From: Bradyrhizobium nivariense
Lineage (GTDB): Bacteria > Pseudomonadota > Alphaproteobacteria > Rhizobiales > Xanthobacteraceae
Assembly (NCBI RefSeq): GCF_029846715.1
Contig: NZ_JARVWW010000011.1
Coordinates: 124,001-188,000 of the forward strand
Direction of reading: 5' to 3'
DNA: 64,000 bases
The notes beneath the pieces are model-generated. The model ran no database searches. It saw only the letters and a list, made by a program, of their open reading frames with translations, and had not been told where the DNA came from. Shown here piece after piece: positions 1 to 9,400 of this stretch (its first letter is position 1; each line of letters begins with the position of its first letter). Position numbers and translations under genes: made by a program.

Positions 1-40
1 AGGTTGGTGAGGATTGAGGTCATCGTCTCAGCTTAGAGTT

Positions 41-127
41 ATCGTCATGGCCGGGCTTGTCCCGGCCATCCACGTTCTTGGTTCGGCCCTCTCGTGGATG
101 CCCGGGTCAAGCCCGGGCATGACGAGA
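41..127. repeat. Long imperfect inverted repeat, intergenic palindrome
   Basis: Two arms of about 33 bases face each other: the left runs from about 42 to 74 and the right from about 93 to 125. Each arm is itself a GC-rich hairpin (GGCCGGG/CCCGGCC on the left, GCCCGGG/CCCGGGC on the right), so the element can fold as one long stem or two short ones. I recognise it as a dispersed palindrome common between genes of Bradyrhizobium; that is recall, not a search. It lies downstream of the binding-protein gene ending at 191 and may protect the 3' end of its transcript. Confidence 0.75.
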
Positions 128-142
128 GTGGCGGGCGCGAGA

Positions 143-192
143 TCCCCGATGCGCGCTAATGCGCGCTCGGGGATGACGCGCTTTCGCGCGTC
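143..192 (-). terminator. Tandem stem-loops after the binding-protein gene
   Basis: Two stem-loops sit back to back. At 143-173, TCCCCGA and GCGCGC arms flank a TAAT loop. At 175-192, GACGCG and CGCGTC flank CTTTCG and overlap the stop codon of the minus-strand gene. Neither is followed by a T tract on the minus strand, so this is at best an atypical terminator and may only stabilise the mRNA 3' end. Confidence 0.45.
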
Positions 193-1381
193 ACTTCTTG
201 GTCTTGCCGAGATCCTTGACGGCCTCGAAAGTCGCGAACTCGACATTGTAGAGCTCGCCGTCGACCTTCTCGACCTTGCGGATGTAGATGTTCTGCACGA
301 TGTCGCGGGTCTCGGGATCGATCGAGATCGGGCCGCGCGGGCTCTCCCACTTCTGGCCCTTCATGGCCTCGACCAGCTTGGTGCCGTCGGTGTCGCCATT
401 GGTCTTCTTCAGGGCTTCGTAGATGAGGTGAATGCCATCATAACCGCTCACCGCCATGAAGCCCGGACGGGTGCCGAAGGCCTTCTTGTAAGCCGCGACA
501 AAATCCTTGTTCATCTGCGAGGGATGCGCCGCGGAATAGAGGTGAGCGGTGACCGTGCCGAGCACGGCGTCGCCCATGTTGTTGAGGAGGTCGTCGTCGG
601 TGACGTCGCCGGGTCCGATCACCTTGATGCCGGCCTTGTCGAGGCCACGCTCGGCATATTGTTTCATGAAGTTGCCGCCCTGGCCAGCCGGTACGAACAC
701 GAAGATCGCGTCGGGTTTTGCGTCCTTCATGCGCTGGAGGAACGGTGCGAAATCGGGATTGGCGAGCGGCGTCTTCACCTCCTCGACCACCTCGCCGCCG
801 CCGGCGGTGAAGTTCTGCTTGAAGAAGTTGAGCGCATCATTGCCCGGCGCATAGTCCGAGGTCAGCGTCGCCACCTTCTTGATGCCGTTTTTCACCGCCC
901 AGTCGGCGATGATGGTGGAGGACTGCGCCAGCGTGAAGCTGGTGCGCACGATATAGGGCGAGCGCTCGGTGATGATGGAGGTGCCGGCCGCCATCACGAC
1001 TTCCGGGATCTTGGCCTGCGTCGCGAGCGGCGCGGCCGCGAGGGCGGCCGGCGTCACGCCAAAGCCGGCGATGAAATTGACCTTGTCGTTGACGATCAGC
1101 TCCTGCGCGGCCGTCTTGGTCTTGTCCGGCACCGCGCCGTCGTCCTTGAGGATGATCTCGATCTTCTTGCCGGCGACGGTGTCGCCCTTCTGCTGCATGT
1201 AGAGCTTGATCGCGTTCTCGATCTGCTTGCCAGTCGAGGCCTGGCCGCCGGTCATCGGCAGGATCAGACCGACCTTGACACTGTCTTCGGCCTTGGCCGG
1301 CACGACGGCCGCAAGGCCCGCGACCGCCGCAACGGCAGCGGCCCAAGCAGCCTTATGAGACAGTTGGTTGCGTTCGAACAT
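191..1381 (-). CDS. ABC transporter substrate-binding protein, branched-chain amino acid type
   Basis: This 396-residue periplasmic binding protein of the LivJ/LivK (Peripla_BP_6) type should capture an amino acid, organic acid or aromatic acid for an ABC importer. The N-terminus has a positively charged stretch, an Ala-rich hydrophobic core and an AKA cleavage site at about residues 29-31. Mature sequence follows with the family opening VKVGLILPMTGG. The ATG at 1381 was chosen over upstream codons because it begins the signal peptide and has a GGGGAGGG ribosome site. No permease or ATPase gene adjoins it; the nearest liv-type set starts at 10,911 on the other strand and has its own binding protein. 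The ligand cannot be read from the sequence. Confidence 0.9.
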   Translation of the reverse strand: MFERNQLSHKAAWAAAVAAVAGLAAVVPAKAEDSVKVGLILPMTGGQASTGKQIENAIKLYMQQKGDTVAGKKIEIILKDDGAVPDKTKTAAQELIVNDKVNFIAGFGVTPAALAAAPLATQAKIPEVVMAAGTSIITERSPYIVRTSFTLAQSSTIIADWAVKNGIKKVATLTSDYAPGNDALNFFKQNFTAGGGEVVEEVKTPLANPDFAPFLQRMKDAKPDAIFVFVPAGQGGNFMKQYAERGLDKAGIKVIGPGDVTDDDLLNNMGDAVLGTVTAHLYSAAHPSQMNKDFVAAYKKAFGTRPGFMAVSGYDGIHLIYEALKKTNGDTDGTKLVEAMKGQKWESPRGPISIDPETRDIVQNIYIRKVEKVDGELYNVEFATFEAVKDLGKTKK

Positions 1382-1909
1382 CAGACGTCCCTCCCCTTCA
1401 TTCCTGATCTCTTGTGCGCCGGACCGAGTGCCCGGTCCTTGCCTTAATACTAGCTCACGCACGCGTGATGTCGCGCGCCACATGGCGTCTTTCGCGCCCT
1501 TATTGTCAATCGGACGTTTGGCGACCATTCGGCGCAAGCCGAGCGTTCCGATTGCCGACAGCAGGAAGCGATGTCGGGGTTACGGCGGGGTAAGCCGGGC
1601 ATCACGATCGCGGTCACCGTCATTTGTACGATTGTACAAATAAAATGGACCTGTCAACGAAAAAGCCCGCTCGCGACCAAGCCGCTTTGTCGCGAGCCCT
1701 CACCACAGTCTAGAAACGCGGCCAGCGGAGTGGGATGGAGGATTTCGTCTTTCATTTGCAGATTTTGGACATCGGAGAGGCCTGGGCCGGCACGACTCGG
1801 TAGCTAATTACCTACCTCGAATAAGTCTATTTTACCTTGTTGAAGGCTACTCTCCCGGCGCCAGCCTGACCCGGCGTCCAACACGACTGACCTCGCGCGC
1901 GCCCGTACA
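1382..1909. other. 528-base intergenic region with one promoter/operator candidate
   Basis: No convincing gene is present; open frames here lack codon bias and family resemblance. The only clear structure is the palindrome and promoter candidate at 1622-1657. The stretch 1720-1909 is less GC-rich than its surroundings and would hold the promoter of the lipoprotein gene at 1910. If the minus-strand promoter is real, 1382-1621 is an untranslated leader of about 240 bases. Confidence 0.6.
1622..1657 (-). promoter_or_regulatory. Promoter with palindromic operator over the -10 region
   Basis: On the minus strand a perfect TTGACA (1657-1652) is followed after 15 bases by TACAAT (1636-1631). The -10 box lies inside an exact 8+8 inverted repeat, ATTTGTAC-GATT-GTACAAAT (1622-1641). 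A dimeric repressor bound there would block polymerase, the arrangement expected for a substrate-induced uptake gene. The 15-base spacer is short, and the leader to the ATG at 1381 would be about 240 bases, so the promoter is less certain than the palindrome. Confidence 0.5.
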
Positions 1910-2194
1910 ATGCCCAGATCCCTCCGTTCCCTCCTGATCCTCCTCGCGCTCTCCGCGGGGCTGTCCGGCTGCGGCACCGTCAACGAAAAGCTCTCCTCCG
2001 GCATGGGCGACTACGTCCCGCAATGGGCTGGTGGCTTGCCGTCGGACGCCCCGCCGCGGGCCGGCACGCCGCAATACGATGCCTACATGAAGGAGCGCGA
2101 GCGCAAGCGGCTGTTGCCGGCGGCCGATCGCGAAAAGGAAGAGCAGGCGCAGAAGGGCGCAACGGGCCCGGCGTCCGGCACCGCGGTGCGTTAG
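1910..2194 (+). CDS. Small predicted lipoprotein
   Basis: The 94-residue product has a short basic N-terminus, a Leu-rich hydrophobic stretch and a lipobox LSGC with the acylated Cys at residue 21. The mature part is only about 74 residues, Pro/Gly-rich at first and charged (Lys/Arg/Glu) later, with no catalytic motif. It should be lipidated and anchored to a membrane after signal peptidase II cleavage. It stands alone, convergent with purU. Small lipoproteins of this kind are common and mostly uncharacterised; no function is assigned. Confidence 0.75.
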   Translation: MPRSLRSLLILLALSAGLSGCGTVNEKLSSGMGDYVPQWAGGLPSDAPPRAGTPQYDAYMKERERKRLLPAADREKEEQAQKGATGPASGTAVR

Positions 2195-2200
2195 GTCGCG

Positions 2201-2220
2201 TCCCCCGCCGCCTGCGGGGA
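2201..2220. terminator. GC-rich hairpin between convergent genes
   Basis: CCCCGC and GCGGGG arms form a compact stem in the 40-base gap between the convergent lipoprotein and purU genes. The placement suits a two-way terminator, but there is no T tract on either side. The motif resembles a short dispersed repeat; a related one lies at 13701-13723. Confidence 0.4.
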
Positions 2221-2234
2221 GAGGTGAAGCAACA

Positions 2235-3098
2235 TCAATCCATGAACACCACGGTCTTGCGGCCGTTGAGGATGACGCGGTCGTCGAGGTGGTGGCGGAT
2301 CGCACGCGCCAGCACGCGGCGCTCGATGTCGCGGCCCTTACGGACGAGATCCTCGGGCGTGTCGCGATGGCTGATGCGCTCGACGTCCTGGTCGATGATC
2401 GGGCCTTCGTCGAGGTCGCGCGTGACGTAATGCGCGGTGGCACCGATCAGCTTGACGCCGCGCTCATGGGCCTGGTGATAGGGTTTTGCGCCCTTGAAAC
2501 CCGGCAGGAACGAGTGATGGATGTTGATGCAGCGTCCCGACAGATTCGCCGAGAGATCGTCGGACAATATCTGCATGTAGCGGGCGAGCACGACGAGATC
2601 GGCCCCGGTCTTGGCGACGAGGTCCAGTATCTGCGCCTCCTGCTCGCGCTTGGTCTCTTTCGTGACAGGCAGATAGTGGAACGGGACCCCGCCGAAATCG
2701 AGCCCGGCATAGACCTCGCGCGGATGATTGGAGACGATTGCAGCCAAATTCATCGGCAGCTCGCCGGTGCGCCAGCGATAGAGGATGTCGACCAGGCAGT
2801 GGTCGGATTTCGACACCAGCAGCATCACCTTGCGATGCGCGGCGCGGTCGCGCATCTGCCATTCCATGCCGAAACGCTCGGCTATCGCAGCGAAGCCGGT
2901 CTGGAGCGCCGACAGCTCCACGGCGAGATCGGCCGCGGTGAACACCACCCGCATGAAGAACTTCTTGGTCTCGACGTCGTCGAACTGCTGGGCGTCGAGA
3001 ATGTTCTGTCCGTTATGGGCCAGGAAGGTCGACACCGCCGAGACGATGCCGGGACGATCCGGACAGGACAGGGTCAGGACATATTGATGATCGGGCAT
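2235..3098 (-). CDS. purU: Formyltetrahydrofolate deformylase
   Basis: PurU hydrolyses 10-formyl-tetrahydrofolate to formate and tetrahydrofolate, balancing one-carbon pools and feeding formate to PurT. The 287 residues give the full family length. An N-terminal ACT domain (about 5-85) opens with YVLTLSCPDRPGIVSAV, and a formyltransferase-fold domain follows (about 90-280). The active-site region is visible as INIHHSFLPGF and, later, LDEGPIIDQD, supplying the Asn/His/Asp set of the family. The ATG at 3098 has AAGG upstream. It is divergent from the HemD-like gene, with 140 bases between them. Confidence 0.95.
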   Translation of the reverse strand: MPDHQYVLTLSCPDRPGIVSAVSTFLAHNGQNILDAQQFDDVETKKFFMRVVFTAADLAVELSALQTGFAAIAERFGMEWQMRDRAAHRKVMLLVSKSDHCLVDILYRWRTGELPMNLAAIVSNHPREVYAGLDFGGVPFHYLPVTKETKREQEAQILDLVAKTGADLVVLARYMQILSDDLSANLSGRCINIHHSFLPGFKGAKPYHQAHERGVKLIGATAHYVTRDLDEGPIIDQDVERISHRDTPEDLVRKGRDIERRVLARAIRHHLDDRVILNGRKTVVFMD

Positions 3099-3238
3099 GG
3101 GCCTTGATGAAGGTTTGGGCAGCGGCTGAGGAACGACCGCGATTTGCGCCCTGCTCTATCACCGACCCCACCTTGCGCCAATCCCGGCCACAGAGTCAGG
3201 ATGAACGTACCATTGCGATTTATCACCGGAGCACACCC

Positions 3239-4081
3239 ATGGCCGACCGCTTGAACGGCTACCGCATCCTGATCCTGGAAACGCGCGAGGAGGCGCAGTT
3301 TTCGAAGCTGCTGGCCGAGCAAGGCGCCGAGGTCGTGCAGTGCCCGATGTTCACCATCCAGGATGCACCGGACCCCGCCCCGGTCGAGGCCTGGATCCGC
3401 CGCGCCATCGACAGGCCCTTCGACGATCTCGTGCTGATGACCGGCGAAGGGCTGCGGCGGATCATGAAGCTCGCACGCGAGTGCGGGTCCGACCAGGCCT
3501 TTGTCGCGGCACTCGCCAAGTCGCGAAAATTCACCCGCGGGCCAAAGCCCGGCAAGGCGCTGCGCGAGGTTGGGCTGGAGGCGCAGCAGACCACAGAGAA
3601 GCCGACAACCGAAGGCGTGATCGAGATGCTAGCGAAGCTCGACCTGAAGGGGCGGCGCCTCGGCTTGCAGCTTTATCCGGACAAGGACCACGGAGCGCTG
3701 ATCGGCGCGCTCTCGGCGCAAGGCGCCGAGGTCGATACGGTGTTGCCTTACGTCTACGATCCAAAGGCTGCGGACACCAGCATCGTCACCGCCATCGACG
3801 ACATGGCCGAAGGGCGGATCGATTCCATCGCGCTGACCAATCTCGGCCAGGTCCGCCGGCTGATCGAAGCCGCGAAGGCCCACGGCAGCGAGGCGAAGCT
3901 GCGCGCAGGACTCGAGCGCACGCTGATCGCGTCGGTCGGACCTGCGGTCTCAGGCGAACTCGCGGCGCATGGCCTGCAACCCGACATCGTGCCGGCGGAG
4001 GACGCCTATTTCATGCGCCCGCTGATCTCGGCGATGGCCGTGGCGCTGGCGGAGAAGAAGCCGAAAGTGTCGGTAAAGTGA
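3239..4081 (+). CDS. Uroporphyrinogen-III synthase family protein (HemD-like)
   Basis: The 280-residue product has the two-lobed HemD layout: an opening RILILETREEAQFSKLLAEQ, a middle LGLQLYPDKDHGALIGAL and a late SVGPAVSGELAAHGL that matches the conserved SIGP...L..LG segment. HemD closes hydroxymethylbilane to uroporphyrinogen III for haem, sirohaem and cobalamin. Sequence in this family diverges widely, and no other tetrapyrrole gene is nearby, so it could be a second HemD-like protein and not the housekeeping enzyme. The ATG at 3239 was preferred to one at 3104 because a GGAG site precedes it and the upstream residues look non-coding. Confidence 0.8.
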   Translation: MADRLNGYRILILETREEAQFSKLLAEQGAEVVQCPMFTIQDAPDPAPVEAWIRRAIDRPFDDLVLMTGEGLRRIMKLARECGSDQAFVAALAKSRKFTRGPKPGKALREVGLEAQQTTEKPTTEGVIEMLAKLDLKGRRLGLQLYPDKDHGALIGALSAQGAEVDTVLPYVYDPKAADTSIVTAIDDMAEGRIDSIALTNLGQVRRLIEAAKAHGSEAKLRAGLERTLIASVGPAVSGELAAHGLQPDIVPAEDAYFMRPLISAMAVALAEKKPKVSVK

Positions 4082-4114
4082 AAATCTTCAGCAGGGTCGT
4101 GCCGGAGCAGGATT

Positions 4115-5560
4115 CTATCCACGCACGACACGATACACGCACGCATTTCCTTCGACGCCGCGGAGAGGTGCATCGAACTCAATGACGGCGTGACCGGCGA
4201 GGAGACCGCTGACGCCCGGCGCCGAATAAAGCGCTTCCGAGACACAGATTTCGCCGGCATCGGCCAGCGCTTGCACGCGCGCCGCAACATTCACAGTCTG
4301 CCCGAAGTAATCCAGATTTTCGTTGAGGGTCACGGCAATCGACGGACCACAATGCGCTCCGATCTTGAGGATGATGCTCGGATCACCGTGCTCGCTGTTG
4401 TAGCGTTCTATTTCTCCGAGCATATGCAGCGCCGCGGAGACCGCGTCTGTCGGGCGGGAGAAGACCGCCATCACGGCGTCTCCGATCGTTTTGACGATGG
4501 CGCCCGAATGCTCCTGGACGGTCGCTCCCAGTAAGGCAAAAAGCTCGCGGACCAGGGCATAGGCATTCAGATCGCCGAGACGCTCGTACATTGCGGTCGA
4601 ACCCTTGAGATCCGTGAACAGCAAGGTTACCTGCCGGATGCCCAGGCCTTCCCGCTCGTCGACGCGTTCCGAGCGGAACAGGCGGCGGAAGGTATGCCGC
4701 GCAAGCAACATGCCTCCGGACATATACGGTTCGAACTCGAGCGCAGGCTTGGTCGTCTGGGCCAGGACTTCGGCCGGCCAATTGATCAGGAGCAATGAGC
4801 CACGCACTGCGCCGGAGTTCTCCACGTCGATCACAATGGGGCCCGGCGGGACGGCGGACAGAGAAGGCGAAAAACGCCGCCCATCATATCGCACTCGCAG
4901 GACGGTCGGCGCAGTTGCGGGTTCGCCTGCGACCGAGACCAGGAATGCAGCCTGCGTTTGGACGTTGACGCCGGCCAGGGCACCGGGACCGAGCTCGGCG
5001 CGAAGAGTGGTGGTCGAGCCGGGCGGCAAGAACGCGAGTCCGCGAACCAACCCCTGCAGGAAATCGAGAAATCGGACCTGCTGGCCGGGCAAGCGCGCGT
5101 CGCCCAAGAAACGAATCTTCCAGTGGAAATCCTCGACCGAGAGGGAATGAGGATCATGAAATGGAAGCCGCCGGAGTTGCGGCGAGACCGTAAACGTAAC
5201 CTCAATGAAATCGTCGAGGTCGGTTTCACCGCTGACGTCGCATAGACCGCAAACGTAATGGGTCTTCAGGGTGCGCAGAGCGCCAAAGCTGTCGAGCACC
5301 ATGCCGGATTGGGGACAAACAACGTCCCAACTCATCTCGAACAGCCCACTCCTTGTCGCGTGGAGAAACAGGTCGATGCTTTCCGCCTCGGTGATGGTCC
5401 GATCACGCGCGAACGCAAGAGGGTTGATCCGGTAGAGGGAGAGATCGTCACCGCTCCTGATGAGCGTTTCAAATTTCGAGATCACGCGTGGGCTCCAGGA
5501 TCGGGCCTGCTCAATCTCGGTCATCTTGCTTTCGAGGAGCCGCTCCTGGATGTTGGTCAT
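4115..5560 (-). CDS. Adenylate/guanylate cyclase with N-terminal DUF5939-like region
   Basis: This 481-residue protein has a C-terminal class III nucleotidyl cyclase domain (about 305-480). Visible active-site elements are FTDLKGST (315-322) with the first metal Asp, KTIGDAVMA with Lys357 and the second metal Asp361, Asp417 in LDYFG, and Asn424 and Arg428 in VNVAAR. The Lys/Asp pair points to ATP as substrate. The N-terminal 300 residues have no transmembrane segment and carry Cys82, Cys104 and Cys107, a possible metal site; the layout resembles the DUF5939 cyclases. The protein should be cytoplasmic. It is the last of a minus-strand group with a second cyclase and a Crp-like regulator. Confidence 0.88.
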   Translation of the reverse strand: MTNIQERLLESKMTEIEQARSWSPRVISKFETLIRSGDDLSLYRINPLAFARDRTITEAESIDLFLHATRSGLFEMSWDVVCPQSGMVLDSFGALRTLKTHYVCGLCDVSGETDLDDFIEVTFTVSPQLRRLPFHDPHSLSVEDFHWKIRFLGDARLPGQQVRFLDFLQGLVRGLAFLPPGSTTTLRAELGPGALAGVNVQTQAAFLVSVAGEPATAPTVLRVRYDGRRFSPSLSAVPPGPIVIDVENSGAVRGSLLLINWPAEVLAQTTKPALEFEPYMSGGMLLARHTFRRLFRSERVDEREGLGIRQVTLLFTDLKGSTAMYERLGDLNAYALVRELFALLGATVQEHSGAIVKTIGDAVMAVFSRPTDAVSAALHMLGEIERYNSEHGDPSIILKIGAHCGPSIAVTLNENLDYFGQTVNVAARVQALADAGEICVSEALYSAPGVSGLLAGHAVIEFDAPLRGVEGNACVYRVVRG

Positions 5561-5729
5561 TGTGCGCCCTGGGTCATTGCAATGTCATGAGCAGGAATGG
5601 CCGTGGTTCAAACTGATGCGCATGTCACGCGGCCACTGATCTCGCGATGGCAACAGCGCCGGCGGAGAGGAAGCCGCGGATTGCAGCGCGTTGAGCGCAG
5701 CATTTGCGCCGCCAACCAAGCAACGATGC

Positions 5730-6410
5730 TTAGCCTGCCACCTGCGAGGCGGCCGACATCAACTCCTGCGGGCTCGGCATGCCGAACATGCGCTGGCCGC
5801 CTTCAGGAACCTCGGTAAAGGTCCAGCGCACGATCCCTTCCCGATCGAGCAGGAACTGGCCAAACAGCTGGCCCTGGCCGGTTGCCGCCATGCGCTGATC
5901 GGCTTCCATCATCTGGTAGCCATCCTTGTTGTTGAGCTGCTCGGCAGCCGCCAAACGATTCATCGGCCCGGACAATTCGCCGGGAATGTCGACTTGCATG
6001 CTCATGACCACGTCCATGCCCACTTTGCGCGGCCATTCGGTTTCCTTCTCCGTGAACTCTAGATTGGGTAGGCCGAATGCGCGGTGCGAGACCCGCTCGG
6101 GATCGGACGCGGCGAGCAGATTGGGCAATGGATGATAGCGGAAGTAGAGCCGCGCACGCTCGATCGGCGTATTGACGACCGTAAGACTTTCGACACCCTT
6201 GTCGCGCAGAGCCGTGTCAAGCTGCGCCTGTGCCGCAATATGGCGGCGGCAGAACGGGCAGTGCAGGCCCCGAAACAGGCCGACCAATATCGGACTCTGC
6301 CCGCGAAAATCCTCGAGCGCGATCTTCCCTTCGCGCGTGATGGCGTCCAGCACGATGTTCGGTGCGCGATCACCCGGTTGGAGCAGTCCATCGACATGAC
6401 GTTCTGACAT
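5730..6410 (-). CDS. Peroxiredoxin-like (AhpC/TSA, thioredoxin fold) protein
   Basis: The 226-residue product has a thioredoxin-fold start (PGDRAPNIVLDAITREGKI) and a redox motif CPFC at Cys51-Cys54, in the position of the peroxidatic Cys of AhpC/TSA proteins. The CxxC pair suggests a thiol-disulfide peroxidase that resolves within one chain. No signal peptide is visible, so it should act in the cytoplasm. The C-terminal third (GQLFGQFLLDREGIVRW) fits the end of the fold. The gene begins 21 bases after the stop of the large cyclase, so the two are probably co-transcribed, hinting at a redox output or input for that protein. Confidence 0.82.
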   Translation of the reverse strand: MSERHVDGLLQPGDRAPNIVLDAITREGKIALEDFRGQSPILVGLFRGLHCPFCRRHIAAQAQLDTALRDKGVESLTVVNTPIERARLYFRYHPLPNLLAASDPERVSHRAFGLPNLEFTEKETEWPRKVGMDVVMSMQVDIPGELSGPMNRLAAAEQLNNKDGYQMMEADQRMAATGQGQLFGQFLLDREGIVRWTFTEVPEGGQRMFGMPSPQELMSAASQVAG

Positions 6411-6431
6411 GATTGAACTCCTTCACATGGC

Positions 6432-9400
6432 CTAGTCAAGAAATGGCAGTACGATCAATCCAGCGGGATCAAGCCCGTGCCTGGTGCAGACGTCATCCGC
6501 CAGTGCGAAATACCGCTCGGCCTCGGGCATGTTGCCGCGATCAAGGTTCAGCGTCGCGAGACCATCGTAGCACGGAAAGAGCTGCTGCGGCTCGCCGGTT
6601 TCGCTCGCGACCTCGATGGCCTCATTGTAGCAGCGGGCGGCCTGATCGGGCCGGAAATGGCATTGATGGATTTGCCCGAGCACGATCAAGGGCACGGAGA
6701 GATGCTCGCGCTGATCTAGCGCACGGTCGATTTCGATCGCCTTTTCGGCAGCCGGCACCCCCTCCTCGGTGCATTTGTCCGTGAAGGTGCAACAGGCAAC
6801 GGCAAAATTGGCAAGAAGGCGCGCCTGGAACCCGAGATCGCCGATCCGACGCGCGACATCGAGTCCGCGCCGGCAAACCTCCACGGCTTTCGCCGGGTCG
6901 ACAATCGTGTAGAGCACACCGAGATTGGTGTAGCCGCGGCAGGTCACGTTGAGGAGACCGGCGGCCTCGGCTGCTGCGACACTTTGCTCCACCTCGCGCA
7001 CCGCCTCCTGGTGTCGTCCAAGCCGCGCCAGTGCAACCCCCTTGGTGTTGAGCGCCTCCGCAATGGCGCGCGCCGCCTCGAGTCGGGCTTGCCTGTCGGC
7101 GTCCGCCGGCACGCATCGGGCATAGCCAAGCGCCTCGTCCGCCCATCTCGCGGCGGCCACGTGATCGCCCGTGCGAAACGCGAGACGGCCGCGCTCTTGC
7201 AGCAGGTGCGCCCACTCGATGGGCGCGTCGGCCCCTCCAAGCAGCTCGGCCGCCTCGGCGTAATGCGCCTCTGCCTTGATCCGCTTGCCGGCGTCCCACA
7301 ACAATCGGCCAAGCTTGCGGAGAATTCGCGCTTCGCCGATGCGGTCCTTCGCATTGCGATGACCTTCCAGTGCACTCTGGTAGTGCTCCTCGGCAGTGAT
7401 TCTCCGGCCTGCCGCGGCACACAGCTCCGCGATCCGCTCGTACAGAACCAGGCGTTCGGGCTCCCGTTCCCCGCCGGCCAACAACACGGCGAGCGCCTGC
7501 TGGTAGAAGCGGATGGCATCGTCATTGGCATAGGTCGCGCGGGCGCGATCGCCGGCCGCGCGCAGATAACGCGCACCTTTCGGCTTGCTCGCGCTCAGAC
7601 TGAAATGATGTCCGAGCAGGATGAGGTCTTCGAGCCGCTCGGGCTCGTTGCCATAGAGCCGCTCCAGCGCGGCACCAATCCGTCCATGGAGCTCGATCCG
7701 GCGCTGCAAGAGCAGGTTTTGATAGATCACGTCCTGAAGCATGGTTTGCGTAAAGCGATAGGATCGCAGCGAGATCGAGTTCGCGCCCGCGACCTCCTCG
7801 ACAATCTCGGCATCGCACAGGAGTTCGAGCCCCGCTTCCACCTTCGTCCGCTCGGATGCCGTCGCACCGAGAAGAGCCGCATCAAAACGCGGGCCGATCA
7901 CCGCGGCCTCCTGGGCCAACCGGCGTACTTCATGCGGCAGCCGGTCCAGGCGCGCCAGTAACAGGGCCTGAATGCTTGCCGGGATATCGGCGGCGGCTTC
8001 ATCCGACTTGATCCGCCACCGTGAGCCGTCACGCCCCAAGGCGCCAGCTTCGATGAGACCACGGATGATTTCCTCAAAGAAGAGCGGATTGCCGCCCGCG
8101 CGCTCAAGGATTCGACTGAACAGATTTCCCGGCGGTTCACTCCAGCCGTGGCTGAAGTAGGCCGCGAGCAGCCTTTGTCCGTCAGCATCACTGAGCGGAA
8201 GCAATCGAAGGGTTGTATGGCTGATCCGACCCGAACCGAATTGATCCAGTTCCAGCATGGGTCGATGCGTAAACAACAGCATCAGACGTGTACGCTCCAG
8301 CCGGTCCATCAGGAATCGCAGCGCTTCAAGAGACACGGCATCGGCCCAGTGCAGATCCTCGACAATGATCAGAAGCGGCGACAGGATCAGGCGCCGCTCG
8401 AAGACGGTGCGGATCGCAAAGAATATCTGCCGGCGGAGCTGTTCGGGCTCGACATGCTGCAACACGGCGTCGGGATCGCCGAGGCCAAGAACGTGGACAT
8501 AGAGGGGCATCAGGCGGTCGGCTTCTTCGGCCGAGAGGCCAAGCTCCGACAGCGCGGTAACCAACTTGGCCTTGGCCTCCGCAACAGTGGCCTTCGGTGC
8601 GATGCCGTAAGCGCTGCGCAGCACAGCGGCGAGAGTGCCGTAGGATTGTTCGCCCAGCGGCGAGCAGACCGCGCGCCGGATCGCCACGCCCGTGAAGCGG
8701 TCCTCATCGCCGGCGCGTGTGACGAATTCGTCCACCAGACGCGTTTTGCCGATGCCGGCTTCGCCGACCAGCCTTACCAGTTGCGCCGCGCCGCCACAGG
8801 CCCGGTCAAGGTTGCCGACCAAGCGGGCAAGCTCGGCGTCGCGGCCGATCATTGGGGCGCTGAGGCCAAGCGTGTCGAGGCCTCGTGTCGCACGCGGTGT
8901 CTCGAGCGGCCCCGTCAAGCGATGGACCAGGACACTGCCCATCTTGCCCTTGAGCGCAACCTCGCCAAGAGATTCATACGAGAACGCGTGCCGGGTCAGG
9001 CGGCAGGTCAGCGGCCCCACGAACACATCGCCGGGGGGAGCCATCGACTGCAATCGTTGCGCCGTATTCACCGTGTCTCCGGTCACCGAATAGGATTTGG
9101 CAGCGCCCACACCAAGTCCGCCCGCAACCACGTGCCCGGTGTTGATGCCGATATGGAGGAGGAGCGGTGAGCCGGCGTACGCCTTCGCATGTTCGCCGAG
9201 GCGCGCCGTCCGGCTGATCATGTCAAGGGCAGCTCGAACCGCCCGCTCGGGGTCGTCTTCGTGCGCAGCCGGCGCACCGAACAGCGCAAGCAGCGCATCG
9301 CCGATGAACTTGTCCACGAAGCCGCCAAAGTTTTGTACCGCTGCCGTCAGTTCCTCGAACAATTCGTTCTGAAGCGTCTGCACGACCTCGGGGTCGAGCC

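Noticed and set aside
14..1447. 477-codon plus-strand open frame opposite the binding-protein gene
   Set aside because: It is the antisense of a clear periplasmic binding protein; its composition is Arg/Leu/Asp-heavy as expected for the reverse of GC-rich coding DNA.
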